DNA of 27,564 nt, from NCBI GenBank assembly GCA_024195585.1, contig SWBL01000491.1:1-27564 (forward strand), written 5' to 3'. Shown here one piece after another: positions 10,701-17,775 of the stretch. The position numbers and the translations under genes were made by a program. The stretch's first letter is position 1; every line of letters begins with the position of its first letter. This DNA is from Aureobasidium sp. EXF-3400. Its lineage: Eukaryota; Ascomycota; Dothideomycetes; Dothideales; Saccotheciaceae. The notes under the pieces were generated by a model. It saw only the letters and a program-made list of their open reading frames with translations. It did no database searches and was not told the DNA's origin.

Positions 10701-11464
10701 AGTCGATTACCAGCGACTATGGCAGTAAGGCTGATGGACTCATCGAGTTGCTTGAGAAGATTGCAGCTCAGAGACAGCAAGCAATCTTGTTCGTGCAGTT
10801 CGCCCACCAGATCGTAGATATGACCGAGATTCTTGCTGCTTCCAAGATTAGCTATCACAATCCCAGAGGCATTAAGGACGATCCTTTCGGCGCCTTCACC
10901 GGGAACTATGGTATCGACAAGGGCAAGCAGGATCACAAGAAGGACAAAAAGTTGCCTACTGTCTTGATCCTGAACTCGAACGACGAGTCTGCTGCAGGTG
11001 CCAATTTGACTTGTGCCAACCACGTCATCTTCTACAGCCCCTTGCTAAAGCGCACTCAATACGAGTATGAGGCACAGATGGCTCAGGCCATCGGACGTGT
11101 TCGCCGCCCAGGTCAGGTTGAGCGGGTGCAAGTGTACCGTTTTGTTGCCCTCGACACCATCGATGTTGACATTCTCGAGCACCGTGAGCATCGCACAACT
11201 GTCATGGCTGAGTATCAGCACTCAAACATCGAGAAGAAGCTCGTGCCTGGCACAAACTTCAAGCCCAAGGATGGACAGAAGTTGGTTAAGTCCCAAAAGA
11301 CGCAACTGATTCGCGATGTCAATGGCGAGTACAAGCTTGTCCCTCGTCAGTTGCTGCTCGCTGCTGGAGGTGAGGGCGTCTTCGCAGGAAACGATCGCGT
11401 CTTGGGTTACGAAAAGTTCAACTCCTTGATCAAGTTCTCGTCCGGCTTCATTCAGGATGACTGA
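4757..11464 (+). CDS. dnmt5: DNMT5-like DNA cytosine-5 methyltransferase with RING and SNF2 ATPase domains
   Basis: One intronless frame of 2235 residues; the ATG at 4757 has A at -3 and G at +4. The N-terminus (about 1-190) is low-complexity and lysine-rich, with no visible chromodomain. The methyltransferase spans about 220-660: motif I C-S-G-T-E-S-P (232-238), active-site loop T-A-C-V-D-F with Cys323, E-N-V (364-366), Q-T-R-Q-R (399-403) and G-N-A-M (635-638). A Cys/His cluster lies at 712-751. The SNF2 part has Walker A G-F-G-K-T (1323-1327), D-E (1557-1558) and S-A-T-P (1582-1585). A C3HC4 RING (1920-1965) precedes helicase motif VI, Q-A-I-G-R-V-R-R-P-G-Q (2110-2120). This order is that of DNMT5 and the related Rad8-type proteins. 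In Cryptococcus, DNMT5 is an ATP-dependent CG maintenance methyltransferase. Activity here is inferred from motif conservation. A Rad8-like repair role is the alternative. Confidence 0.88.
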   Translation: MANKRKNTDAAYAARPPKKKTPPSTQPKSSAPPEEPPLVTRRPTRATKQPNYSDYTAYLKIGDSDEEPEQKPVGNSSAEEDSYTNSEDEQSASSTMSSNQSLSSGEPASESESVDGPMRKRAKANNGRPHKPAKSTPESVPKSAAKEVEVADSSSKQQSKSRPKKTKVNMKNLNLGMKKDVNRTLPPLSDITSIFDHMVGKGFQTLQSAHKYNLEDVCRHVGSRPLKVATMCSGTESPLLAWDMISDCIQKREGGFELKYEHVFSAEIVPFKQAYIERNFRPPIIFRDITEITNNRKGMATTAYGGRVEIPGDVDMVISGTACVDFSNLNNNKKTLEERGESGDTFAAVLAYAKEYRPTMLVLENVYGAPWDKMLAEYEEYDYVSAGVLVDSKNYYLPQTRQRGYMVCVDKNKLEACNIDPADFKESFYERMADFKRPVSSPFSSFILPNDDPLVTRASQSMARQSLLDASLREVDWAKCEIRHINYRREKKLGISRPVTNWQESGTLVLPENCNRLWFGKQVERVWDFVDMSQLRKANNVLGKEDRKTRITPDPLPGYDAQYKTRIWDVSQNIDRFTDGAPFGIAPCLTPSGNFYITDRGGPLTFTESLMLQGLPLDRVSFTTETDRNIQDLAGNAMSTTVVGSTIASVLIAGFKTLPEASGHQTEPREIAFQSAITSLGELTVDRKSQAMLQNIKLHELQADASKSAAMCVCEGQIGLSEAPIQICKECGHSSCLTCGVKPSHDYGEPCQIERGRPEAFIQKWRSRIPMVLKFSSTDDLMDLITSHLNVPEPRSKSRSTTSKDDPNKYTSAIREALTHTLTFKTFRRTSSWMIIYESSFARLELVLGAQSCEWKLYAKPGDELSGEDEIRKFFGEPVGIAQVTEGAFFGSEWKWRIFKGATTPTGQLQIAGQGEQVPSWAARLGLPRHARERVWSELNIEPGGNCVLPAGVQGTYKLLRDCGTACESLYKRTEPIEGSDMFLFLDPTRIGKPEDDRFVFARDHSRLQYDQVREITATIDATWRPETQTNAPSCTSVTLNGHWIDRSSCSLEAMNVNSELRLKRSSLDTDCGATKALVSLKFDLPSSIPHQRYQGENRIGPDDKAFFAAFGWALEPLRQNLEVSGAQGLHTNPDCKPCAPPVPEVRFRLVAKPTMTEFHPYEDSESATNYEVAIKSRPQPFIIECDISNNSAVLNIGLNATTMCHRAARKLKMLTGSVGPVSWKLDTAWVDEASAKFPPFTLRNNSDNVAFNAHGEILNGIELYDIQKRSLTWMKEQEEGNGRSFEVKETEEALLTHLGWRLESTASTKVHIKGGILADHAGFGKTITSLALIQSEFEEKTRDSILEDMHGNRAVAEPQLIPIAATLIICPHAIVEQWEFEVKKLISMKHKSEVVAIKTIGELVKQTRECFEQAKIIIMSKRVLELNSDYLKQLAMFTAMPKYTGKSNRALQLYLHDATSRIPEHLRILGVGDCQGASKLQKHLTKLYEETLNDSKYLEYAQESKRLKGKAYAKRKKDESAASGLAKENIDEARKYKIDDEYMLLEMFQFNRLVVDEFSYTEPHDLMMYCNINASKRWALSATPRLKDTYDVSRMALFLGLSLPIGASAPGLLSSANMSALRKDLTNVEQFETFREMPSRTTQESIHGLAQEFLNTFLRQNLMRHDQFPYEDQIVPITLYADHRLVYTNLSQKFNSQDMRIRKGRSKAVDLSTMPKVNTAEEALLCTAAVYAPLRELPQGTTQDDIRSGLEVLVQRCENDCSTARESLREKMKVCIRGSGKSKLFSNWVDDVNATNAFGDKAVAEEITKLARELPAVLAAETAAQKAESKSKKRKLAEVTEDTEEFDPGEESDRPDQPPTAKEDDLKEQGTTTGNIKDDISKAVSDAKAYASSTRALRFVNNALKHESRHQDLSNKLACDVKNCKNTIDDPCDLHVSANCGHTLCPDCIEASKNLLGICPVDGCEKDVKSYHLLDLGKLGESITSDYGSKADGLIELLEKIAAQRQQAILFVQFAHQIVDMTEILAASKISYHNPRGIKDDPFGAFTGNYGIDKGKQDHKKDKKLPTVLILNSNDESAAGANLTCANHVIFYSPLLKRTQYEYEAQMAQAIGRVRRPGQVERVQVYRFVALDTIDVDILEHREHRTTVMAEYQHSNIEKKLVPGTNFKPKDGQKLVKSQKTQLIRDVNGEYKLVPRQLLLAAGGEGVFAGNDRVLGYEKFNSLIKFSSGFIQDD

Positions 11465-11967
11465 AGTCCTTCAAGTTTTGGCATACGAAACGCTCTTGGT
11501 TTCTCTTGCATTACTTCGCATCCTCGTTCTGAGCAGCAGGATGCGCTCTCTTTGTTTGTTTTTTGGTTGATTCAGCATTCAGCATTCAGCATTCAGCATA
11601 CATTAGCGAAGGAGTTTTTCTGGTTAGGGGTTTATGGAAGGAAAAGAAAAAAAAAAGCATTCAGGAAAGGAGGAGGATTATGATGAAAATGAATAACGAC
11701 AAAAGAACTAGACAGACAAAAAAACAATGTCATGAGTTATGTACAAACTGTTCTCCTCTGTGTGTTCCTTGTGATTATCAGCATGAAGAGGAGAGAGATA
11801 TCAAGGGCAACAGGTGTCGGTCGGCAGCCGGGCCGAGAGATGGCCGACGGGCAGTCTGTGCTCGGTGGTCCCCCAGATTTGGAGCATTGCGATCTCAAAA
11901 TGGCTTTGCTCATGACGAGCAATCAAAGTTGCAACTTTGTCACCAACACACCAGACACGCAGAAACC
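11465..11967. other. Intergenic region between the DNMT5-like and Sds3-like genes
   Basis: About 500 bp holding the 3' side of the methyltransferase gene and the leader of the next gene. It contains a perfect four-copy 7-bp repeat at 11571-11598 and an A-rich run near 11640-11656. The frame of the next gene stays open back to about 11563, including in-frame ATGs near 11680. That upstream part is compositionally unlike the conserved protein and is treated as leader. Confidence 0.55.
11571..11598 (+). repeat. Microsatellite-like tandem repeat, 7 bp x 4 (TTCAGCA)
   Basis: Four perfect, uninterrupted copies of TTCAGCA lie in the spacer 107 bp after the stop of the methyltransferase gene and about 370 bp before the next start codon. 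Such short arrays change copy number by slippage and may differ among strains. No function can be assigned from the sequence. Confidence 0.9.
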
Positions 11968-13762
11968 ATGGCACACACTTCACCAATGGCGCTCGACCGG
12001 CGAGTGTCGCCATCGCCGCCGCCGCAACCCCTGTCCAAGCGAGACAAGAGACGCAACAACATCACCGACAAGCTTGCCGACATGATCCAGACCTTCACCC
12101 AAGACCAGCACCAGCACTACCGCGCCCAGCTGCAGGCCATCCAGGTCGACATGACCATGATCCTGAGAGCAAACCCTTACGAGAATAGTCCCCTGGACGA
12201 TTCAGCCGAAGACGTCGAGCGAGAGATTGAAAATGTCACTGGCGGCAGCTTGCCAAACACGGACGCTGCTGTCAAGGACTACCTTGCTCTGGCTGGCAAG
12301 AGATACCACGAATATGTCCAGCAGATCAACCATGCTCTAGAGCAGCGCGACGCCGATCTGACAGCTTTACAAGTATGAGACCCCTCTGTGCGACCGAGAC
12401 ACTCCCAGAGCCTGACACAAACAGAACCGTTACGAAGCCGCCGTCGCCGAACTAGAAAAGAGCTCGAGTTACAAGGTGCAGGTTGCCCAACGCGAGCATC
12501 TCGAGCTAGCGACTACCGTTCGCAGCCGTTTGATCAACAGCGTCACAAAGAAGCGCGACAAGCTGTTGCGCGAAAAAGAGCAGCTCGACATTGCAGACAA
12601 TTCTGCCTTGTTCTTCCACCCAAGCCAATTCACAGTCAACATCCCCCAAAGCCCTGGTGGCCTTCAGAGCAACCGCAAAACTCGTCACACCCGTCATCGT
12701 GTGGGAGAGACCGATGTAGAAGGCCAGAGAAAACGCAAAGCTCCGGCCGACGAGGAAGCCGCCGACTCACCAGCACCATCCTTCCGTCCTCTGCAGAACG
12801 ACAGCAATGGCGCCGCCTCGCCCTTCCATGAAGCTCGTACAAAGACTCTCTACACACAATACGAAGCGCCCGCCTTCTCGATCGATCGTCTGTTCACCGA
12901 GAAAGAGCTGGCTCATGCCACTGTTGTTGCTCAGCTTGCAACGCACCATTTCTTCCACCAACCTCAGGCCAACCAGCAAAACACCGAAAACCCTTCGTCG
13001 ATCGCGTCCGTCGACGGTGCTGCAGATGCTGTTGTAGGTCCTCCGGCCATCACCACGGAGATGGACGACATCGTCGCAAACCAACCCAATGCCTCACCAC
13101 CGCCTACACAAGCCCCAGAGATGGAGCGCAACATCTCTCATCATGCTACTCGTGGCGCCACTAGAGCCAACCCGCTGGCTGCCCTGTCAGAAGCCGCTGC
13201 TCTCACTTCGACCAACACAAATCCTTTCGTACCAGTCTTGATCCCCATTACAAAGACAGACAAGGGTGCGCCTACTCCACCAGGCGTAAGCTCTGGCGAA
13301 GTCGACAGCGACATCGCACTCATGCTCAGAGAGGATGATGCGCCAGCCTCGAATCACGAACAAGATGACAATCCCACCAACCTTCAGCAGATACGTGAGC
13401 GTCTGCTCGAGCAAGCCTGCCAAACCACCAACGGCGTCGCACCTTTCCGTCTACCCATCCTCGAGACCGGACCTGCCGCCATCAGTGGTGGTGTGAATAG
13501 AATTCCTCCATATGGTTTTGCAGACCCTGATTCTCTACGCTTCGCTCTTAGAAATGGCGCTGGCGTGGGCACGGCGACTGCTGCTGCTGCGGTGCCATCA
13601 GCACCCGTAGTCAATGGTAACGCTCTTACTGCTGCTCCAGCCACTGTGATTGGTGCTGCCATACCCATGAGCAGAACAACCAGTTATGCCGGCAGTGAAG
13701 CGGGTGCTGCCAGCGAAGCAGGTGGCGTGGGCATGCGAAGAGTCAGGAGCAGGTTTGGTTGA
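11968..13762 (+). CDS. Sds3-like subunit of the Rpd3/Sin3 histone deacetylase complex
   Basis: Two exons, 11968-12372 and 12425-13762, encode 580 residues. The 52-bp intron (12373-12424, GTATGA...ACAG with CTGAC upstream) falls between codons. The ATG at 11968 sits in ACCATGG, directly before the conserved start. After K-R-D-K-R-R-N (about 19) comes a helical region with H-Y-R-A-Q-L-Q-A-I-Q and N-P-Y-E-N-S-P-L-D-D-S. A coiled coil (about 95-205) ends in R-E-K-E-Q-L-D-I-A-D. Then follow S-N-R-K-T-R-H-T-R-H-R, a basic K-R-K-A-P patch and an L-F-T-E-K-E-L block. These are the marks of fungal Sds3-like (Dep1/Sds3) proteins, which scaffold the nuclear Rpd3L complex with Sin3. The C-terminal 300 residues are low-complexity, rich in Ala, Pro, Thr and Asn. 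I cannot say whether it is the Sds3 or Dep1 counterpart. Confidence 0.78.
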
Positions 13763-14158
13763 TTTGCCTCGACTATCCGTTCTCCCCCTTTCTTTTGTTC
13801 TTTACGACCTTCTGCATACTACACGAAGCACTCTGGGCTGGCTTCATTGGAACCCTTTTCTCAGGGCATTCTTTCTACCTGATTGTTATCAACTTCACTA
13901 GCCGAAATACTAGCTAATGTCCAACACCTTTATATTTATAGCATGGCACATGACATACTCAATTCTGCAGTGATCGACTTCGATGTCGGGGCGAGAGCTT
14001 CGGTTCAATGTATGCCGAGGTCAAAGGATGAATATTGCATACTCCCAAGCAAACGTCTCGTATTGTCGTCTACTCGCAAAGCTCTGCACAGGAAGCCTAC
14101 ACCCACCCATTTGCGCCAGCGAAATGATGAACGAATGTTCGAGTAATATGTGTATTAG

Positions 14159-14164
14159 GGCTAA
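14159..14164 (+). promoter_or_regulatory. Possible XlnR/Xyr1-type site (GGCTAA)
   Basis: GGCTAA fits GGCTAR, the site of the cellulase and xylanase activator XlnR. It lies 374 bp upstream of the secreted GH3 start codon. Such a hexamer is expected about once per kilobase on either strand, so alone it proves nothing. Confidence 0.25.
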
Positions 14165-14457
14165 CCCACCAGATCAAGACGGCGAGCTTTTTGCATCGCA
14201 GCAGAAGGCGGGGCAGCATGAAGTGATTCAATGCGGGGATCTTCACCTCTTGTCTCCTCACAATCCTCTGAGAGAATAATTTTTCCGTCGACTAGCAAAA
14301 GCCTCTTCTTTGCATACTCGGGCAACAGACTTTCATCTCTCTTACATATTAGCCTGTATGAGGGATCAGCAATGCATGATGACCTTGGAACTTGGTATCT
14401 GGTATGCATCTAAGCGATCATGGTCAAAGGATTCTGTAAGGTGGTTGTAGGTTTGCG

Positions 14458-14463
14458 TATAAG
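14458..14463 (+). promoter_or_regulatory. TATA-like element of the secreted GH3 gene
   Basis: TATAAG in GCGTATAAGC lies 75 bp upstream of the ATG at 14533, a sensible distance for a fungal core promoter. The same hexamer occurs 95 bp upstream of the next GH3 gene. Confidence 0.45.
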
Positions 14464-14532
14464 CTTGTTGTCTGCCTCTTCTGCTTCGTGTCGTGTCTTT
14501 TTGTTCTGACAGAAAGTGAAGTGTCTGCAATC

Positions 14533-17074
14533 ATGGTTCGCTTCTATGTCACTGGCCTAGCATTGGCTGGTCTGGGTCTTGCTCAAGCACATTCGAATAC
14601 TTCGTTGGCTAATGCTATCTACAAAGATGCATCTCAACCTGTTGATGCTAGAGTTGAAAATCTCCTGTCTCTGATGACGCTGGAAGAGAAGATGGCGCAA
14701 CTGATGCAAGGTACGATATTTCGAAAACATTCTTTTCCAAGCCTCGCTAACTGTCTGTTCTAGGCGATATCTCGAACTGGCTCAACACAACCTCCGGAGA
14801 ATACAATCAAACAGGCCTCGAATTCAACTTTGCAAATCGTTCCGGAATGTTCTATGTTGGCTACCCGATCAGCTGGGACTGGCTAGCAGAAGGCATCAAA
14901 AAAGGCCAGGACTACGCCGTCAACAGCACTCGCCTTGGTATCCCTGCAATTGTCCAGACTGAGGGGATCCATGGCTTCTTGATTGAGAATGCTACAATCT
15001 TCAACTCGCCAATTGCTCAAGCTTGCTCGTTCAATCGTGAACTGCAGCGTCAGATGGGTGAGCAGATTGCCCTTGAAGCCGCTGCTTTGGGGGTTACTCA
15101 GCTGTTCGCTCCTCTGGCTGACCTGGCACGCGAACTGCGCTATGGTCGTGTGGAAGAAACTTATGGCGAGGATGGCTATTTGGCTGGTGAGATGGCTTAC
15201 AATTATATCGTTGGTTGTCAGGGACAGAATGTCTCAGCTATGGTCAAGCATTTTGCTGCTTACTCTGAGCCTGAAGGAGGTCTCAATACTGCGCCTGTTC
15301 ACGGTGGTGAGCGTGAGCTGCGCACGACTTGGCTGCCTTCCTTCCACAGAGCTATCATTGATGGTGGTGCTTATGCCATCATGTCTGCATACCATGCTTA
15401 TGATGGCATACCAGCTGTGGCGGACTACCACATGTTGACTGAGATCCTGCGAGACGAATGGGGTAAGCTGAGAGCCGGAACATCAAGACTTTGTCTTACT
15501 AACCTCCTCTTTAGAATATCAATACTTCGTTTCGAGCGATGCTGGTGCTACAGACCGCTTGTTTAAGAACTTTTTGACTTGCGGTGTCAATGACTATGGA
15601 TGTGTTACTGAGCAATGCCTGACTGCTGGAAATGACGTCGAGGTATGTGGCTTGACTCTCCTCGTCGATGGGCTTCCGCTAACATGTTGTCTAGATGGGA
15701 GGTGGCTCTTTCAACTATCGCTCCATCCCAGAGCTTGTAGGCAACAATACCCTCGACATCAGTGTCGTCAATGAGGCTGTGGCACGAGTTTTGAGAACCA
15801 AATTCCAGATGGGTCTTTTCGAAAATCCCAATCCTGCTGCCCCCAAGGAGCAATGGAGCAGCATCATCAACAATGCTGCTGCTAAGAAGCTCGCTCGTGA
15901 CCTCGACGCAGAGTCAATCGTGCTTCTGCAAAACCCTAACAAGACTCTTCCGCTCAGCAAGACTGACAAGATCGCCGTTATCGGTCCTATGGCTTCTGGC
16001 TTCATGAACTATGGCGATTATGTTGTTTATGAATCTCAGTATAGGGGAGTGCAGTACCTTGAAGGCATCCAGAATGCTGTTGGTCCTTCGGCCAATGCGA
16101 CTGTTACTTATGCCCTAGGCTGTGAGAGATGGTCGACTGATGAGTCTGGTATTCCTGAGGCTGTTGAATCTGCCAAGAATGCAGATGTGGCTGTCGTTAT
16201 TGTTGGCACTTGGTCTAGAGATCAAAAGGAGTTGTGGGCTGGATTGAATGCCACTACTGGAGAGCACATCGATGAGAGGTATGCTGTCAGCATATAGTTG
16301 ATGAAGATCATACTGACTTTGAACAGCGATCTTGGCCTTGTTGGCGCACAAAGAGCTCTTGTCAAAGCTGTCATCGATACTGGAAAACCCACTGTCGTCG
16401 TCTTCTCTTCTGGCAAACCTCTCACCGAAGACTGGATTTCCAACACCACGGCCAGTCTTGTCCAACAATTCTATCCTGGCGAGGAAGGCGGCAATGCCCT
16501 GGCAGACATCTTGTTCGGCAACGTCAACCCATCTGGCAAACTATCCGTCAGCTTCCCTCACGATGTCGGTACCCTACCTGCCTACTACGACTTCCTGAAC
16601 AGTGGAAGACCCTCATATCCTGGCTTCATTGGTGGAGATGGAAACCTCTACTTTGGCTCCAGCTACATTTTGAATACGCCCGTGCCTTGGTTCCCCTTTG
16701 GCTACGGTCTCTCCTACACCACGTTCGACTACGGCAATGTGACACTATCCTCCTCGCAAGTTTCACCTACCGATAACATCACCGCTACGGTCTCAGTCAC
16801 CAACAATGGCACTTATGATGGAGCTGAGGTTGTCCAGTTGTACGTCAAGGATCAAGTCGCCAGTGTTGCAGTACCCAACATCCAACTCAAGGGGTTCGAG
16901 AAGGTGTTTATCAAGGCCGGCGAGACGGCTAAAGTCAGTATCCCATTGAATGTGGCTGATATTGGCCTGTGGAACAAGAGCATGAAATATGTGGTCGAGC
17001 CTGGCAACTTTACCATTTTTGTTGGTAGCAGTTCGGCTGATTTCCGTGCTAACGCTACTTTGACGGTTGTATAG
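14533..17074 (+). CDS. Secreted GH3 glycosidase (beta-glucosidase/beta-xylosidase type)
   Basis: Five exons, 14533-14710, 14764-15462, 15515-15642, 15695-16278 and 16327-17074, give 778 residues. The four introns are 48-53 bp with GTA donors. A signal peptide (about residues 1-19, ending A-Q-A) precedes the GH3 N-terminal barrel with its start T-L-E-E-K-M-A-Q-L, a K-H-F segment and the nucleophile loop F-V-S-S-D-A-G, whose Asp is residue 301. The alpha/beta sandwich domain follows (A-E-S-I-V-L-L-Q-N, V-I-G-P, G-N-V-N-P-S-G-K-L). The C-terminal fibronectin-III-like domain starts after F-P-F-G-Y-G-L-S-Y-T-T-F. Many N-glycosylation sequons support secretion. It should remove terminal beta-linked glucose or xylose from oligosaccharides; the exact substrate cannot be read from sequence. 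It lies 701 bp from a second GH3 gene on the same strand. Confidence 0.92.
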
Positions 17075-17395
17075 AGCGTCTTTGGAGAGAAGATGGTTGA
17101 GCTCTATAGTCTAAGCAGTGAATGAACAATCGAGGCAACTCCTTTGATCATCGATCACAGCCGGAGCCTAAACTTCGGATTGACCTGATGCTTGCAAGGT
17201 GGGGCAGATGGATGGTTGCTCTTTGGGGAAATCCCGAGCCCTGATGTTGTCTATCAGAGTCAGAGACGCGATCGAATGCCACAAGATTGCAACACTCGGC
17301 TCGGTTGCAAGATCTTATATCATCTTGGCCGGAACATCGATCTCCTTGACCAGCAAGGCATAGTGGTGGCAGGAAAAAGAGGGGTTGTTGCTGTA

Positions 17396-17402
17396 TTTAG
17401 CC
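17396..17402 (-). promoter_or_regulatory. Possible XlnR/Xyr1-type site (GGCTAAA)
   Basis: On the minus strand this reads GGCTAAA, the full seven-base XlnR consensus. It ends about 374 bp upstream of the ATG of the PA14-type GH3 gene, nearly the distance seen for the GGCTAA before the first GH3 gene. A seven-base match is less likely by chance than the six-base sites, but still weak. Confidence 0.3.
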
Positions 17403-17680
17403 GGGAAGAAAGCCGTATCAACGGCAAAGCCTCGGTCGGAACGCAGGGCCGCAGTTCCGCATCGACAACCGTGCAAGTCTTGGACACTTCTCATCGCGTG
17501 CTGCGTTTCCAAGCAAGAGTGTCTGAAAGCAGAGCTTCCGCCACGGAAAGTGTGGAGCTAACGGCTGTGTGTCTGCCTTCTTGCCTCGCCATGCTAGCTG
17601 TTTCAATACAATGACACGTGCTAAGAGATGGCAGCTTGTCTGCTCTCGATCGAGCAGGTACTAGGTAGTGTTTCTTGCCG

Positions 17681-17686
17681 TATAAG
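17681..17686 (+). promoter_or_regulatory. TATA-like element of the PA14-type GH3 gene
   Basis: TATAAG in GCCGTATAAGAACG lies 95 bp before the ATG at 17776. Position and sequence match the element of the upstream GH3 gene. Confidence 0.45.
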
Positions 17687-17775
17687 AACGTCGCTCCTGC
17701 CTTTTGTGTCACCTCCTTTGGTTACATATGTTATTTTCGTTGTTTTGTTGATCCCCCACTTGCTTTGTCGGAGAA

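Larger units (their letters stand above)
13763..14532. other. Intergenic region, promoter side of the first GH3 gene
   Basis: About 770 bp without a supportable gene; the short ORFs at 13883-14413 overlap on both strands and look random. The region should carry the Sds3-like 3' UTR. Nearer 14533 it holds GGCTAA at 14159-14164 and TATAAG at 14458-14463. Confidence 0.55.
17075..17775. other. Intergenic region between the two GH3 genes
   Basis: About 700 bp. The open frame 17192-17614 and its antisense partners resemble no protein and are taken as chance. Regulatory-looking elements are TTTAGCC at 17396-17402 (GGCTAAA on the minus strand), GTGGGG at 17199-17204 and CCCCAC at 17755-17760 (CreA-type SYGGRG), and TATAAG at 17681-17686. 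Confidence 0.5.

Noticed and set aside
10436..11023. 195-codon antisense ORF inside the DNMT5-like gene
   Set aside because: It lies opposite the conserved RING and helicase C-terminal half and resembles no protein. A shadow of the sense codon bias.
11563..11967. Longer N-terminus for the Sds3-like protein
   Set aside because: The frame is open, but the extra residues are unlike the family, and the ATG at 11968 has a better context directly before the conserved region.
17192..17614. 140-codon ORF between the two GH3 genes
   Set aside because: No homology recognised and opposed by antisense ORFs of similar size. It occupies what must be the second GH3 promoter.
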